64,000 bases of DNA, from assembly GCF_007828835.1 (NCBI RefSeq), contig NZ_VIVL01000004.1, positions 186,001 through 250,000 of the forward strand, written 5' to 3'. A program made the position numbers and the translations under genes. The DNA is from Variovorax beijingensis. Its GTDB lineage: Bacteria > Pseudomonadota > Gammaproteobacteria > Burkholderiales > Burkholderiaceae_C. This document shows, piece after piece, positions 29,583-39,973 of the stretch. Each line of letters begins with the position of its first letter. The stretch's first letter is position 1. The notes beneath the pieces are model-generated. The model made no database searches and was not told the DNA's origin. It saw nothing but the letters and a program-made list of their open reading frames with translations.

Positions 29583-29637
29583 AAGCCGGCAATGTGAAGG
29601 AATCGTAAACGCGGATTCCCTCACATCTTGCTGACGC

Positions 29638-30834
29638 CTAGATGACCTTGGCGATCGACGCGCAGACGTAGTCGATGTTCTTGCTGTTGAGCGCGGCCAC
29701 GCACATGCGGCCGGTGTCGGTGCCGTACACGCCGAACTCGTTGCGCAGGCGCACCATCTGGTCCTTGCTGAGGCCCGAGTAGCTGAACATGCCGATCTGC
29801 GTGGTGATGAAGCTCATGTCTTCCTTCACGCCGGCGGCCTTGAGGCCGTCGACCAGCTTCTGGCGCATGGCCTTGATGCGCACGCGCATCTCGCCGAGTT
29901 CCTTTTCCCACAGGGCGCGCAGTTCGGGGTTGCCGAGCACCGCGGCCACCACGGCGCCGCCGTGGATCGGCGGGTTGCTGTAGTTGGTGCGGATCGCGAT
30001 CTTGAGTTGCGACAGCACGCGGCCGGCTTCTTCCTTGTTCTCGCACAGCACCGAGAGGGCGCCCACGCGTTCGCCATAGAGGCTGAAGCTCTTCGAGAAC
30101 GAGGTCGAGACGAAGAAGGTCAGGCCCGCATCGACGAACTTGGCCACGGCGGCGCCGTCTTCCTTCAGGCCGTAGCCGAAGCCCTGGTAGGCCATGTCGA
30201 GGAAGGGCACGAGGCCCTTGGCCTTGACCGCGGCGACGACCTGGTCCCACTGGGCGGCGGTGATGTCATAGCCGGTCGGGTTGTGGCAGCAGGCGTGCAG
30301 CACGACGACGGTGCCGGCGGGCGCTGCGTTGAGCGCGGCCAGCATGCCGTCGAAGTTGATGCCGCGCCTGGCGGCGTCGTAGTAGGGATAGCTTTCGACC
30401 TCGAAGCCGGCGTTGGTGAACAGGGCGCGGTGGTTTTCCCAGCTCGGGTCGCTGATCAGCACCTTGGCCTTGGGGTTGAGCTTCTTCAGGAAGTCGGCGC
30501 CGACCTTGAGGCCGCCGGTGCCGCCGATGGCCTGGATGGTGGCCACGCGGCCCGATTGCACCGGCTCGCTGTCGGCGCCGAAGACCAAGCCCTTGACTGC
30601 GTTGTCATACGCCACGATGCCGTCGATCGGCAGGTAGCCGCGCGCCGAAGGCGTTTTCATCATGTTCTGTTCGGCGGCCTGCACGCACTGCAAAAGCGGC
30701 AGCTTGCCGTTGTCGTCGTAGTAGACGCCGACGCCGAGGTTGACCTTGTTGGGGTTGGTATCGGCTGCAAACTGCTCGTTGAGGCCGAGGATCGGGTCGC
30801 GCGGTGCCATTTCGACCGCGGTGAACATAGACAT
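29638..30834 (-). CDS. Aromatic/aspartate aminotransferase (class I, TyrB/AspC-like)
   Basis: A 398-residue PLP enzyme. It opens [20 protein letters not shown], as in AspC and TyrB, with the pyrophosphate loop [20 protein letters not shown], and the PLP lysine in [16 protein letters not shown]. It moves amino groups between aromatic amino acids or aspartate and 2-oxoglutarate; the exact preference cannot be fixed. AAAGGA precedes ATG 30834. It is divergent from uvrB with a 105-bp gap. Confidence 0.92.
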   Translation of the reverse strand: MSMFTAVEMAPRDPILGLNEQFAADTNPNKVNLGVGVYYDDNGKLPLLQCVQAAEQNMMKTPSARGYLPIDGIVAYDNAVKGLVFGADSEPVQSGRVATIQAIGGTGGLKVGADFLKKLNPKAKVLISDPSWENHRALFTNAGFEVESYPYYDAARRGINFDGMLAALNAAPAGTVVVLHACCHNPTGYDITAAQWDQVVAAVKAKGLVPFLDMAYQGFGYGLKEDGAAVAKFVDAGLTFFVSTSFSKSFSLYGERVGALSVLCENKEEAGRVLSQLKIAIRTNYSNPPIHGGAVVAAVLGNPELRALWEKELGEMRVRIKAMRQKLVDGLKAAGVKEDMSFITTQIGMFSYSGLSKDQMVRLRNEFGVYGTDTGRMCVAALNSKNIDYVCASIAKVI

Positions 30835-30939
30835 GGAAAGGTCCTTTGGGATGAAAGCTTCGCTGCAACCGGAGGAGGCTTTATCCTTTCCGGTTGCCTT
30901 GAATTTTACCGGCGCGAGCGCCACCTGTCGGGAACAGCC

Positions 30940-33057
30940 ATGCCAGAGAACAACGAAGCCATAGCAGACCTGAAGAAACTGGACCCGATCGGTCCGGCAA
31001 AGCAGGGCGAGTTCATCAAATACCCCGGTTCGCCTTTCGAACTTTTCCAGCCCTATCCGCCGGCCGGAGACCAGCCGAAGGCCATCGACGGGCTGGTCGA
31101 GGGCGTGCTCGACGGCGAGGTGTTCCAGACGCTGCTGGGCGTGACGGGCTCGGGCAAGACCTTCACCATGGCCAACGTGATCGCGCGGCTGGGCCGGCCG
31201 GCCATCGTGTTCGCGCCCAACAAGACGCTGGCGGCGCAGCTCTACAGCGAATTCCGCGAGTTCTTCCCGAAGAACGCCGTCGAGTACTTCGTGAGCTACT
31301 ACGACTACTACCAGCCCGAGGCCTACGTGCCGCAGCGCGACCTGTTCATCGAGAAGGACTCCTCGATCAACGAGCACATCGAGCAGATGCGCCTGTCGGC
31401 CACCAAGAGCGTGCTGGAGCGGCGCGACACGGTCATCGTGGCCACGGTGAGTGCCATCTACGGCATCGGCACCCCGGAGGACTACACGCAGATGCGCTTC
31501 ATCATGCGGGTGGGCGACAAGATCGGCCAGCGCGACGTGATCGGGCGGCTGATCCGCATGCAGTACACCCGCAATGAGCAGGATTTCTCGCGCGGCACCT
31601 TCCGCGTGCGCGGCGACACCATCGACGTGTTTCCGGCCGAGCACAGCGAGCTGGCCATCCGCATCGAGCTGTTCGACGACGAGATCGAGACCCTGCAGCT
31701 GTTCGACCCGCTCACGGGCCGCATCCGCCAGAAGATCCCGCGCTTCACCGTGTACCCGTCGAGCCACTACGTGACGCCGCGCGACAAGGTGCTGAGCGCG
31801 GTCGAAACCATCAAGATCGAGTTGGCCGAGCGGCTCAAGGAGTTCGTGAGCCAGGGCAAGCTGGTGGAGGCGCAGCGGCTGGAGCAGCGCACCCGCTTCG
31901 ACCTCGAGATGCTGGCCGAGATCGGCCACTGCAAGGGCATCGAGAACTACACGCGCCACCTCTCGGGCGCTGCGCCCGGCGAGCCGCCGGCCACGCTGAC
32001 CGACTACCTGCCGAAGGACGCGCTGATGTTCCTCGACGAGAGCCACCAGATGGTCGGCCAGCTCGGCGGCATGTACAACGGCGACCGGGCGCGCAAGACC
32101 ACGCTGGTCGAATACGGCTTCCGGCTGCCGAGCGCGCTGGACAACCGGCCGCTCAAGCTGGAGGAGTTCGAGACGCGCATGCGCCAGTGCATCTTCGTCT
32201 CCGCCACGCCGGCGCAGTACGAGAAGGACCATGCCGGCAACGTGGTCGAGCAGCTGGTCCGCCCGACCGGCCTGATCGACCCCGAGGTCGAGGTGCGTCC
32301 CGCAACCCACCAGGTGGACGACGTGCTGGGCGAGATCCGCATCCGCGTCGAGAAGAACGAGCGCGTGCTGATCACCACGCTGACCAAGCGCATGGCCGAG
32401 CAGCTGACCGACTACCTGGGCGACAACGGCGTGAAGGTGCGCTACCTGCACAGCGACGTCGACACGGTCGAACGGGTCGAGATCCTGCGCGACCTGCGCC
32501 TGGGGAGCTTCGACGTGCTGGTGGGTATCAACCTGCTGCGCGAGGGCCTGGACATTCCCGAGGTGTCGCTGGTGGCCATCCTCGACGCCGACAAGGAAGG
32601 CTTCCTGCGCGCCGAACGCTCGCTGATCCAGACCATCGGCCGCGCGGCGCGCAACCTGAACGGCAAGGCCATCCTCTATGCCGACCGGATGACCGACTCG
32701 ATGAAGAAGGCCATCGGCGAAACCGAGCGCCGCCGCGCCCGGCAGATCGCCTACAACGAGGCCAACGGCATCACCCCGCGCAGCATCGTCAAGCAGGTGC
32801 GCGACCTGATCGACGGCGTCTACAGCGAAAAGACGGGCAAGGAAATGGCCAAGCTCGACCTGGAACGCGCCAAGGTCGAGGACATGAGCGAAAAGGACAT
32901 CGCCCGAGAGATCAAGCGGCTCGAAAAGCTCATGATGGAGCACGCCCGGAACCTCGAATTCGAGAAGGCGGCCCGGGTGCGCGACCAGCTGGCGCTGCTG
33001 CGGGAGCAGGCTTTTGGCGCCTCCGGCGGGGACAATATCGCCGTGCTGCCGTCCTAG
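30940..33057 (+). CDS. uvrB: Excinuclease ABC subunit B
   Basis: A 705-residue helicase-like damage recogniser of nucleotide excision repair. Walker A is [12 protein letters not shown], the DNA-inserting beta-hairpin is [15 protein letters not shown], helicase motifs include FLDESHQM and [10 protein letters not shown], and GRAARN is motif VI. The C-terminal UVR domain ([20 protein letters not shown]) docks UvrC. No consensus LexA box is visible before it: a CTGT-N5-ACAG at 30925 has the wrong spacing. Confidence 0.97.
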   Translation: MPENNEAIADLKKLDPIGPAKQGEFIKYPGSPFELFQPYPPAGDQPKAIDGLVEGVLDGEVFQTLLGVTGSGKTFTMANVIARLGRPAIVFAPNKTLAAQLYSEFREFFPKNAVEYFVSYYDYYQPEAYVPQRDLFIEKDSSINEHIEQMRLSATKSVLERRDTVIVATVSAIYGIGTPEDYTQMRFIMRVGDKIGQRDVIGRLIRMQYTRNEQDFSRGTFRVRGDTIDVFPAEHSELAIRIELFDDEIETLQLFDPLTGRIRQKIPRFTVYPSSHYVTPRDKVLSAVETIKIELAERLKEFVSQGKLVEAQRLEQRTRFDLEMLAEIGHCKGIENYTRHLSGAAPGEPPATLTDYLPKDALMFLDESHQMVGQLGGMYNGDRARKTTLVEYGFRLPSALDNRPLKLEEFETRMRQCIFVSATPAQYEKDHAGNVVEQLVRPTGLIDPEVEVRPATHQVDDVLGEIRIRVEKNERVLITTLTKRMAEQLTDYLGDNGVKVRYLHSDVDTVERVEILRDLRLGSFDVLVGINLLREGLDIPEVSLVAILDADKEGFLRAERSLIQTIGRAARNLNGKAILYADRMTDSMKKAIGETERRRARQIAYNEANGITPRSIVKQVRDLIDGVYSEKTGKEMAKLDLERAKVEDMSEKDIAREIKRLEKLMMEHARNLEFEKAARVRDQLALLREQAFGASGGDNIAVLPS

Positions 33058-33126
33058 GACGGGGTTCCGGTTCCTTCAAGCGGTTTCCGCTGGGGTTTAC
33101 CCGAGCAGGCTCCAAGGTCTTCTGCT

Positions 33127-33151
33127 ATACTTGAGCGAAATACTCAACAAC
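33127..33151 (+). promoter_or_regulatory. IscR type-1 binding site
   Basis: The 25 bases from ATACTTGAG (33127) to CTCAACAAC match the published E. coli IscR type-1 consensus at 20 of 25 positions by hand alignment, with inverted arms TTGAG and CTCAA. The site overlaps a TATACT hexamer (33126-33131) that could be the -10 element. This fits repression of the operon by [2Fe-2S]-IscR when clusters are plentiful. Confidence 0.7.
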
Positions 33152-33289
33152 AAAAAAAGAACTTCGCGATGAAGAACCGATCCCACCGGCTGGTTCACCA
33201 GCGCCAGGGGTCGGGCAGGGCGGAGACGAAGTCACCGCGGTCTCGGGCCAAGGTGTCATTTCAACGGTAAGCACTTGAAGGAGCTTGCG

Positions 33290-33826
33290 ATGCGTCTCAC
33301 TACCAAAGGCCGTTTTGCGGTCACAGCAATGATCGATCTGGCGCTGCGTCAGAACACCGGTCCGGTCACGCTGGCTGCGATCAGCCAGCGGCAGCAGATT
33401 TCGTTGTCGTATCTCGAACAGCTGTTCGGCAAACTGCGCCGCCACGAGCTGGTCGAGTCGACCCGCGGCCCCGGCGGCGGCTACAGCCTCGGCCGCAAGG
33501 CTGCAGATATCACCGTCGCAGACATCATTGTTTCCGTCGATGAGCCCATCGATGCCACGCAGTGCGGCGGCAAGGAAAACTGCCTGGGCGAAGCCGGCCG
33601 CTGCATGACGCATGAGCTCTGGGCCTCGCTGAACCAGCGCATGGTCGAGTTCCTCGATTCCGTCACGCTGCAGAAGCTGGTCGACGACCAGATCGCCAAG
33701 GGCGTGCAGATCGAGAACAAGCCGGTCGTCAAGCGCGCCATTTCCGCGCAGCCGGTGGTCAAGCCGATTCGCGTGAACGCGCCGAATTCGGTGTTTGCCC
33801 TCGGCAACGCCTTCGCGAAGTCCTGA
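33290..33826 (+). CDS. iscR: Fe-S cluster assembly transcriptional regulator IscR
   Basis: A 178-residue Rrf2-family regulator. The winged helix is RLTTKGRFAVTAMIDLAL to about residue 70, and the cluster ligands are the three cysteines and His in CGGKENCLGEAGRCMTH. It senses Fe-S status and represses its own operon. An ATG at 33290 with AAGGAG upstream was chosen; TTG 33275 is possible. The region beyond residue 140 is longer than in E. coli IscR and is not conserved. Confidence 0.96.
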   Translation: MRLTTKGRFAVTAMIDLALRQNTGPVTLAAISQRQQISLSYLEQLFGKLRRHELVESTRGPGGGYSLGRKAADITVADIIVSVDEPIDATQCGGKENCLGEAGRCMTHELWASLNQRMVEFLDSVTLQKLVDDQIAKGVQIENKPVVKRAISAQPVVKPIRVNAPNSVFALGNAFAKS

Positions 33827-33904
33827 GAAGCCGTGGAGCGCCTCCGGGCGCTGCCACCAGAAGCCCAGATCAAAGAAACAACCCCACGCCAGCCCGAGCC
33901 AGCC

Positions 33905-35125
33905 ATGGACGTCACTCCTCATTTCCCGATCTATCTCGATTACGGCGCCACCACGCCGGTCGACCCGCGTGTGGTCGACGCCATGATCCCCTGGTTGCGT
34001 GAGCACTTCGGCAACCCGGCGTCGCGCAGCCACGCCTGGGGCTGGGAGGCTGAAGAGGCGGTCGAGAAGGCGCGCGGCCATGTGGCCGAGCTGATCGGAG
34101 CCGACCCGCGCGAGATCGTCTGGACCTCCGGCGCGACCGAGTCGAACAACCTCGCGCTCAAGGGCGCGGCCCATTTCTACAAGGGCAAGGGCAAGCACCT
34201 CATCACGGTGAAGACCGAGCACAAGGCCGTGCTCGACACCATGCGCGAGCTCGAACGCCAGGGCTTCGAAGTCACCTACATGGACGTCGAGGAAAACGGC
34301 CTGCTCGACCTCGACAAGTTCAAGGTGGCGATCCGCCCCGACACCATCCTTGCGAGCGTGATGTACGTCAACAACGAGATCGGCGTCATCCAGGACGTGG
34401 TCGCGCTCGGCAACGCCTGCCGCGAAAAGGGCGTGATCTTCCATGTCGACGCGGCCCAGGCCACCGGCAAGGTCGAGATCGACATCGCCAGGCTGCCCAT
34501 CGACCTGATGAGCCTGGCTTCGCACAAGACCTACGGCCCCAAGGGCATCGGCGCGCTGTACGTGCGCCGCAAGCCGCGTGTGCGGCTCGAGGCACAGATG
34601 CACGGCGGCGGCCACGAGCGCGGCATGCGTTCGGGCACCTTGCCCACGCACCAGATCGTGGGCATGGGCGAGGCCTTCCGCATCGCCAAGCTCGAAATGA
34701 AGGAAGACATCGCCAAGGCGGCGCGCCTGCAGAAGCGCCTGCTCGACGGCCTGAAGGATGTCGAGCAGGTGTTCATCAACGGCGACCTCGCGCAGCGTGT
34801 GCCGCACAACCTGAACATGAGCTTCAACTACGTCGAAGGCGAGTCGCTGATCATGGGCATCAAGGGCCTGGCGGTGTCGTCGGGTTCGGCCTGCACCTCG
34901 GCCAGCCTGGAGCCCAGCTATGTGCTGCGCGCCCTGGGCCGCAGCGACGAGCTGGCCCACAGCAGCCTGCGCATGACCATCGGCCGTTTCACGACCGAGG
35001 AAGAAATCGACTACGCCATCTCGACCATCAAGCACAACGTCGCCAAGCTGCGCGAGCTGAGCCCCCTGTGGGAGATGTTCCAGGACGGCGTCGACATCAG
35101 CACGATCCAGTGGTCGGCCCACTGA
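33905..35125 (+). CDS. iscS: Cysteine desulfurase
   Basis: A 406-residue PLP enzyme that frees sulfur from cysteine for Fe-S clusters and tRNA thiolation. It has [14 protein letters not shown], the PLP-binding TSGATESNN, the Lys in [16 protein letters not shown], and the mobile catalytic loop [14 protein letters not shown] with the active Cys. Length and motifs match IscS rather than SufS. It follows iscR by 78 bp. Confidence 0.97.
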   Translation: MDVTPHFPIYLDYGATTPVDPRVVDAMIPWLREHFGNPASRSHAWGWEAEEAVEKARGHVAELIGADPREIVWTSGATESNNLALKGAAHFYKGKGKHLITVKTEHKAVLDTMRELERQGFEVTYMDVEENGLLDLDKFKVAIRPDTILASVMYVNNEIGVIQDVVALGNACREKGVIFHVDAAQATGKVEIDIARLPIDLMSLASHKTYGPKGIGALYVRRKPRVRLEAQMHGGGHERGMRSGTLPTHQIVGMGEAFRIAKLEMKEDIAKAARLQKRLLDGLKDVEQVFINGDLAQRVPHNLNMSFNYVEGESLIMGIKGLAVSSGSACTSASLEPSYVLRALGRSDELAHSSLRMTIGRFTTEEEIDYAISTIKHNVAKLRELSPLWEMFQDGVDISTIQWSAH

Positions 35126-35154
35126 CGCATTGAACAAAGTTTGAGAGGTACACC

Positions 35155-35574
35155 ATGGCATATTCATCCAAGGTCATCGACCACTACGAAAATCCCCGCA
35201 ACGTCGGTTCCTTCGAAAAGGGCGACGACTCGGTCGGCACCGGCATGGTCGGCGCGCCGGCCTGCGGCGACGTCATGAAGCTGCAGATCAAGGTCAACCC
35301 CGAAACCGGCGTGATCGAAGACGCGCGCTTCAAGACCTACGGCTGCGGCTCGGCCATTGCGTCGTCCTCGCTCGTCACCGAATGGGTCAAGGGCAAGACG
35401 CTCGACGAAGCCGCGGCGCTCAAGAATGCCCAGATCGCCGAGGAGCTGGCGCTGCCGCCCGTCAAGATCCACTGCTCGATCCTGGCCGAAGACGCCATCA
35501 AGGCCGCCGTGAGCGACTACAAGGCCAAGCACGGCGCCAAGACGGCAGAAGCCGAGCCATCGGCAGTCCACTGA
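35155..35574 (+). CDS. iscU: Fe-S cluster scaffold protein
   Basis: A 139-residue scaffold on which clusters are built. The three ligand cysteines are in [23 protein letters not shown] and [12 protein letters not shown]. The HscA-binding LPPVK motif is present. The C-terminal tail past residue 126 is a short charged extension. Spacing to iscA is only 1 bp. Confidence 0.97.
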   Translation: MAYSSKVIDHYENPRNVGSFEKGDDSVGTGMVGAPACGDVMKLQIKVNPETGVIEDARFKTYGCGSAIASSSLVTEWVKGKTLDEAAALKNAQIAEELALPPVKIHCSILAEDAIKAAVSDYKAKHGAKTAEAEPSAVH

Positions 35575-35575
35575 C

Positions 35576-35899
35576 ATGGCCGTTACGCTGACCGAAGCCG
35601 CCGCGCGCCACGTCACCCGCTACCTCGGCAAACGCGGCAAGGGCGTGGGCGTGCGGCTGGGCGTGAAGACCACCGGCTGCTCGGGCCTGGCCTACAAGCT
35701 CGAGTACGTGGACGAACTCGCGCCTGAAGACGTGGTGTTCGAAGACCATGGCGTGAAGGTGCTGGTCGACCCCAAGAGCCTGGCCTACATCGACGGCACG
35801 CAGCTCGACTTCGTGCGCGAAGGCCTGAACGAAGGCTTCAAGTTCATCAACCCGAACGAGCGGGATCGCTGCGGTTGCGGAGAGAGTTTCCGCATCTGA
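35576..35899 (+). CDS. iscA: Iron-sulfur cluster assembly A-type carrier
   Basis: A 107-residue A-type carrier that passes clusters to target proteins. The conserved cysteines are in TTGCSGLAY and the C-terminal [11 protein letters not shown]. It starts one base after iscU, showing tight coupling. A hairpin with a T-run follows, which may lower expression of hscBA relative to iscRSUA. Confidence 0.96.
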   Translation: MAVTLTEAAARHVTRYLGKRGKGVGVRLGVKTTGCSGLAYKLEYVDELAPEDVVFEDHGVKVLVDPKSLAYIDGTQLDFVREGLNEGFKFINPNERDRCGCGESFRI

Positions 35900-35925
35900 T
35901 GCGCCGTCGCTGATAGCGACCACAG

Positions 35926-35956
35926 CCGCCACCATGTCATGTGCTGGCGGTTTTTT
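35926..35956 (+). terminator. Attenuator-like terminator between iscA and hscB
   Basis: CCGCCA (35926-35931) pairs with TGGCGG (35945-35950), followed by six T. It sits inside the isc operon, 27 bp after the iscA stop, so it probably acts as a partial terminator. Confidence 0.6.
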
Positions 35957-35989
35957 CTTGATCCGCCCTCCGAGGGCGCAGGCCGCCTG

Positions 35990-36508
35990 ATGAACCTCAA
36001 CGACACCGACTTTCAACTGTTCGACGTCCCCGCGACCTTCGCGCAGGACCGTGCCGTGCTCGACGCCCGGTGGAAGGAGCTGCAGCGCGAGGCGCATCCG
36101 GACCGCTTTGCCGCGCAGGGCGCCGCGGCGCAGCGCGTGGCGATGCAATGGTCGGTGCGCATCAACGAGGCCTACCAGCGGCTCAAGGACCCGATCCGCC
36201 GGGCCAGCTACATCTGCGAACTCCACGGTGCACCGCTGAACGCCGAGAACAACACGGCCATGCCGCCTGATTTCCTGATGCAGCAGATGGAGTGGCGCGA
36301 GGCGCTCGACGATGCCGGCGACATCGCCGCGGTCGAGCAGCTGCAGGCCGAAGTCGAGGCCGGGCGCGCCCGCGCGCTGTCATCGCTCGACTGGCTGATC
36401 GACGAGAAGGGCGACTACCCCGCCGCTGCGCAGCAGGTGAGAGCCCTCATGTTCATTGAGCGCTTCGGACAGGACGTCGAAGCCAAGTTCGATCAGTTGG
36501 GACAATAG
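35990..36508 (+). CDS. hscB: Fe-S co-chaperone HscB
   Basis: A 172-residue J-domain co-chaperone that brings IscU to HscA and stimulates its ATPase. The J-domain contains the HPD tripeptide (REAHPDRFA) near residue 37 and [18 protein letters not shown]. The C-terminal helical domain binds IscU. The ATG directly follows a small palindrome (35964-35978) similar to the one before hscA. Confidence 0.94.
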   Translation: MNLNDTDFQLFDVPATFAQDRAVLDARWKELQREAHPDRFAAQGAAAQRVAMQWSVRINEAYQRLKDPIRRASYICELHGAPLNAENNTAMPPDFLMQQMEWREALDDAGDIAAVEQLQAEVEAGRARALSSLDWLIDEKGDYPAAAQQVRALMFIERFGQDVEAKFDQLGQ

Positions 36509-36565
36509 CCAGATATGAACCCCCACGCTCATCACTTCGTGTATTCGCTGCCCCCCGAGGGGGCG

Positions 36566-36600
36566 CAGGCCTCCCTTGGGGCGGCCCGGCGGGAGGCCTG
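36566..36600 (+). promoter_or_regulatory. Hairpin holding the hscA ribosome binding site
   Basis: CAGGCCTCCC (36566-36575) is the exact reverse complement of GGGAGGCCTG (36591-36600), with a 15-base loop. The second arm contains the GGGAGG ribosome site and abuts the ATG at 36601. Another GC palindrome, GCCCCC-cga-GGGGGC, lies just before it (36550-36564). It may restrict hscA translation, or be a copy of a dispersed repeat. Confidence 0.55.
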
Positions 36601-38457
36601 ATGGCTCTTCTTCAAATTTCCGAACCCGGCCAGGCGCCCGACCCGCATCAGCGCCGCATCGCCGTGGGCATCGACCTGGGCACCACGCATTCGCTGGTGG
36701 CCGCGGTGCGCAATGGCGTGGCCGAATGCCTGCCTGACGACCAGGGCCGCGTGATCCTGCCTTCTGCCGTGCGCTATCTCGACCGCGAGCGGCGCCAGAT
36801 CGGCTTCGATGCGCTCGCCGCGCGTGCGCAGGATGCCGCAAACACCATCACCTCGGTCAAGCGGCTCATGGGCCGCGGACTGGCCGACATCGCCAACCGC
36901 GAGTCGATGTCGTACCGCCTGGTGGATGAAGGCGGCATGGTCAAGGTGGAGACGGCCGCGGGCATCAAGTCGCCGGTGGAGATCAGCGCCGAGATTCTGG
37001 CCACCTTGCGCTATCGCGCCGAAGACACCTTCGACGGCGAGCTCTACGGCGCCGTCATCACCGTGCCGGCCTACTTCGACGAAGGCCAGCGGCAGGCCAC
37101 CAAGGACGCCGCGCAGCTCGCCGGCCTCAACGTGCTGCGCCTGATCAGCGAGCCCACGGCCGCAGCCATCGCCTACGGCCTGGACAATGCGAGCGAGGGC
37201 GTCTACGCGGTCTACGACCTGGGCGGCGGCACCTTCGACATCTCGATCCTGCGGCTCACGCAGGGCGTGTTCGAAGTCATTGCCACCGGCGGCGATTCCG
37301 CCCTGGGCGGCGACGACTACGACCACGCGCTCGCCGATTTCGTGCTCGCGCAAACCGGCCTGCAAGTGGGCAGCGACGCCGACAAGGCCGCCATGCTGGT
37401 GGCCGCCCGTGCGGCCAAGGAGGCGCTGACCGGTGCCGATTCCGTGGCGTTCCACGCCGAGCTTGCCGGCGGCGCCGCCCGATTCGACCTGGCGCGCGCG
37501 CAATTCGATGCCGCCACCAAAGCGCTCACCGACCGCACGATCGCAGCGGTTCGCAAGGCGCTGCGCGATGCGAAGCTCAAGCCCGACGACCTGCAGGGCA
37601 TCGTGCTGGTCGGCGGCTCCACCCGCATGCCGCAGATCCGCCGTGCCGTCGCCGAATTCTTCGGCCGCGAGCCGCTCATCAACCTGAACCCCGACGAAGT
37701 CGTGGCCCTTGGCGCGGCCATCCAGGCCAACCAGCTGGCCGGCAACAACGGCGCGGGCGATCTGCTGCTTCTCGACGTGATCCCGCTGTCGCTGGGCATC
37801 GAGACCATGGGCGGCCTGGTCGAGCGCATCGTGCCGCGCAACCAGACCATTCCGACGGCCATGGCGCAGGACTTCACCACCTACCAGGACGGCCAGACGG
37901 CGCTTGCGCTGCACGTGGTGCAGGGCGAGCGCGACCTTGTCGCCGACTGCCGCAGCCTCGCGCGCTTCACGCTGCGCGGCATCCCGCCCATGGCGGCGGG
38001 CGCGGCGCGCATCCGCGTGACCTTCACCGTCGATGCCGATGGGCTGCTGAGCGTCAGCGCCAGGGAGCAGGGCAGCGGCGTGGAGGCCAGCGTGGCGGTC
38101 AAGCCATCGTACGGACTCTCGGACGACCAGATCGCGCGCATGCTGCAGGAGAGCTTTTCCACCGCGCAGCAGGACATGCAGGCGCGCGCGCTGGTGGAGG
38201 CGCGCGTCGATGCCGAGCGCATGCTGCTTGCGACGCAGAGCGCGCTCGACGCCGACGGCGATCTGCTGGGCGAAGAAGAGCGCGCAGTCATCGATGCGTC
38301 GATGGCGCAGTTGCGCGAAGCTGCCAAGGGCAATGACGCCGCGGCCATCGAAGGTGCCACCAAGGCGCTGGCCAATGACACCGAGGCCTTTGCCGCCCAG
38401 CGCATGAACGCGGGCATTGCGCGCGCTCTGTCGGGCCGCAAGCTCGAATCCCTCTGA
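36601..38457 (+). CDS. hscA: Fe-S chaperone HscA (Hsp70 family)
   Basis: A 618-residue specialised Hsp70 that helps release clusters from IscU. The ATPase domain has [28 protein letters not shown] and [10 protein letters not shown]. The substrate-binding domain from about residue 395 begins [14 protein letters not shown]. HscB and IscU are encoded upstream and the ferredoxin downstream, 7 bp away. Confidence 0.96.
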   Translation: MALLQISEPGQAPDPHQRRIAVGIDLGTTHSLVAAVRNGVAECLPDDQGRVILPSAVRYLDRERRQIGFDALAARAQDAANTITSVKRLMGRGLADIANRESMSYRLVDEGGMVKVETAAGIKSPVEISAEILATLRYRAEDTFDGELYGAVITVPAYFDEGQRQATKDAAQLAGLNVLRLISEPTAAAIAYGLDNASEGVYAVYDLGGGTFDISILRLTQGVFEVIATGGDSALGGDDYDHALADFVLAQTGLQVGSDADKAAMLVAARAAKEALTGADSVAFHAELAGGAARFDLARAQFDAATKALTDRTIAAVRKALRDAKLKPDDLQGIVLVGGSTRMPQIRRAVAEFFGREPLINLNPDEVVALGAAIQANQLAGNNGAGDLLLLDVIPLSLGIETMGGLVERIVPRNQTIPTAMAQDFTTYQDGQTALALHVVQGERDLVADCRSLARFTLRGIPPMAAGAARIRVTFTVDADGLLSVSAREQGSGVEASVAVKPSYGLSDDQIARMLQESFSTAQQDMQARALVEARVDAERMLLATQSALDADGDLLGEEERAVIDASMAQLREAAKGNDAAAIEGATKALANDTEAFAAQRMNAGIARALSGRKLESL

Positions 38458-38464
38458 GAACCAC

Positions 38465-38803
38465 ATGCCCACCATCAAGATATTTCCGCATCCCGAGTAC
38501 TGCCCGCAGGGTGCAGAAATCACGGCGCCGGCCGGCACCTCGATCTGCGAGGCGCTGCTGGACAACCACATCAACATCGAGCATGCCTGCGAGATGAGCT
38601 GCGCCTGCACCACCTGCCACGTGGTCGTGCGCCAGGGCTTCAATTCGCTGAACGAGGCCGAGGAGGGCGAGGAAGACCTGCTCGACCGCGCCTGGGGCCT
38701 GGAGCCACAATCGCGCCTGAGCTGCCAGGCGATCCTGGCGCAGGAAGACGTGACGATCGAGATTCCCAAGTACTCGATCAACCACGCCAAAGAGAACCAT
38801 TGA
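38465..38803 (+). CDS. fdx: ISC-type [2Fe-2S] ferredoxin
   Basis: A 112-residue adrenodoxin-like ferredoxin supplying electrons for cluster assembly. The ligand cysteines are in HACEMSCACTTCHVV and the distal LSCQAI. The acidic NEAEEGEEDLLD stretch suits docking with its reductase. It ends the isc genes; no iscX follows, and dnaQ begins 12 bp later. Confidence 0.95.
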   Translation: MPTIKIFPHPEYCPQGAEITAPAGTSICEALLDNHINIEHACEMSCACTTCHVVVRQGFNSLNEAEEGEEDLLDRAWGLEPQSRLSCQAILAQEDVTIEIPKYSINHAKENH

Positions 38804-38815
38804 AAGAGCCACCGC

Positions 38816-39523
38816 ATGTCGCGCCAGATCGTCCTCGACACTGAAACCACCGGCCTGTCCGCCGAGAACGGCGACCGCATCATCGAGCTTGGCTGCGTGG
38901 AGCTGTTTGCCCGCAAGCTCACCGGCAACGACCTGCACATCTATTTCAACCCTGAGCGCGAGAGCCATGAGGACGCGCTCAAGGTGCACGGCCTGACAAC
39001 CGACTTCCTGCGCGACAAGCCGAAGTTCGCCACGCTGGCCAACGACATCGTCGAGTACCTGCGCGGCGCCGAGCTGATCATCCACAACGCGGCCTTCGAC
39101 GTCGGCTTCCTCAACAAGGAGCTCGAGCTGGCCGGCCTGCCGCCGCTGCGCAGCTTCGTGGGCGAGGTGACCGACACGCTGGCCATGGCCAAGCAGGTCT
39201 ACCCGGGCAAGCGCAATTCGCTCGACGCGCTGTGCGACCGCTTCGGCGTCGACCGCTCCAACCGTACCTTCCACGGCGCCAAGCTCGACGCGCAGCTGCT
39301 GGCCGACGTCTACATCAATCTCACGCGCGGCCAGGACGCCCTGCTGATCGACGTGGCCTCGAACGAGCCGGCGCAGGGCACCACGGTGGTGGCCATCGAC
39401 CTGAGCCAGTTCGACCTGCCGGTGATCATGGCCGCAGAGCAGGAGCTCGCAGCGCACGAGGCCGTGTTGTCGCAGCTCGACAAATCCAGCAACGGGCGCA
39501 CGCTGTTTCGGCAAAACAGCTGA
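38816..39523 (+). CDS. dnaQ: DNA polymerase III epsilon subunit (proofreading exonuclease)
   Basis: A 235-residue DEDDh exonuclease. Exo I is VLDTETTGL, Exo II is HNAAFDVGFLN, and Exo III has the active His and Asp in FHGAKLDAQLLADVY. The C-terminal tail, from about residue 185, would bind the alpha subunit and clamp. It is 12 bp after fdx, so it may be partly read from the isc promoter. Confidence 0.95.
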   Translation: MSRQIVLDTETTGLSAENGDRIIELGCVELFARKLTGNDLHIYFNPERESHEDALKVHGLTTDFLRDKPKFATLANDIVEYLRGAELIIHNAAFDVGFLNKELELAGLPPLRSFVGEVTDTLAMAKQVYPGKRNSLDALCDRFGVDRSNRTFHGAKLDAQLLADVYINLTRGQDALLIDVASNEPAQGTTVVAIDLSQFDLPVIMAAEQELAAHEAVLSQLDKSSNGRTLFRQNS

Positions 39524-39592
39524 AATCCTGTGGCATAATCGAAGGCTTCGCGCAACGCGATTAATTCCACGGCACTGCACTCGCGGTGCCAC

Positions 39593-39667
39593 GGGCGGTT
39601 AGCTCAGGGGTAGAGCACAGCATTCACACTGCTGGGGTCGGAGGTTCGAAGCCTCCACCGCCCACCA
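39593..39667 (+). tRNA. tRNA-Val (anticodon CAC)
   Basis: A 75-nt cloverleaf. The acceptor stem pairs GGGCGGT with ACCGCCC, the D stem GCTC with GAGC, the anticodon stem CAGCA with TGCTG around loop TTCACAC, and the T stem GGAGG with CCTCC around TTCGAAG. The CCA end is encoded. The anticodon at loop positions 3-5 is CAC, so it reads GUG. A CATAAT hexamer at 39534 may be its -10 element. Confidence 0.97.
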
Positions 39668-39677
39668 ATTCCAAATT

Positions 39678-39709
39678 AAAAGCGACCTGGCTGTCCAGGT
39701 CGCTTTTTT
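39678..39709 (+). terminator. Rho-independent terminator after tRNA-Val
   Basis: A 13-bp stem, AAAAGCGACCTGG paired with CCAGGTCGCTTTT, around loop CTGT and continued by a T-run. It is a strong intrinsic terminator 10 bp after the tRNA. Confidence 0.9.
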
Positions 39710-39815
39710 GTTTGCGCGGACGCACTGTCGGCTCGTGCTGACGCCAACTGCCGCCGCGCGCCGGCTGCATTCCTGAAGCAACCGCATAGAACCAGGACAA
39801 AGGAGAGCATCCGCC

Positions 39816-39938
39816 ATGGCCACCCATCCCGATCTTCCGCCTCCGATCACGCCGGATCTGCCCGTGGAGCCCGATGAAGGGCCGAGCACGCCGCCGGACG
39901 AGCCGACCGATCCCGAGCCGCCCCCCACCACGTCCTGA
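39816..39938 (+). CDS. Small proline-rich acidic protein (unknown)
   Basis: A 40-codon frame with AAAGGAGAG nine bases before its ATG. The product is about one-third proline and strongly acidic (repeats such as PDLPPPITPDLPVEPDEG), with no cysteine, membrane segment or known motif. It is preceded by the tRNA terminator and followed 36 bp later by an FAD oxidoreductase gene. The ribosome site supports translation, but the function is unknown and it may be a spurious frame. Confidence 0.5.
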   Translation: MATHPDLPPPITPDLPVEPDEGPSTPPDEPTDPEPPPTTS

Positions 39939-39973
39939 TGAAATCCGCCCGCGAGCCGCGATAAGCTCGCACG

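Noticed and set aside
30925-30937. A LexA-like CTGT...ACAG before uvrB
   Set aside because: The spacer is 5 bp; LexA sites of this type need about 8.
29638-32943. A 1101-codon open frame on the minus strand covering the aminotransferase and running on through uvrB
   Set aside because: Only the last 399 codons are the real aminotransferase. The rest is the reverse complement of uvrB, open because of the high GC content, and its residues are the low-complexity Ala/Gly/Arg/Val mix of shadow frames.
33169-33270. A 33-codon frame between the IscR site and iscR
   Set aside because: It has only a weak A-rich upstream stretch, no ribosome site and a basic, non-conserved-looking product; it could be a leader but there is no evidence.
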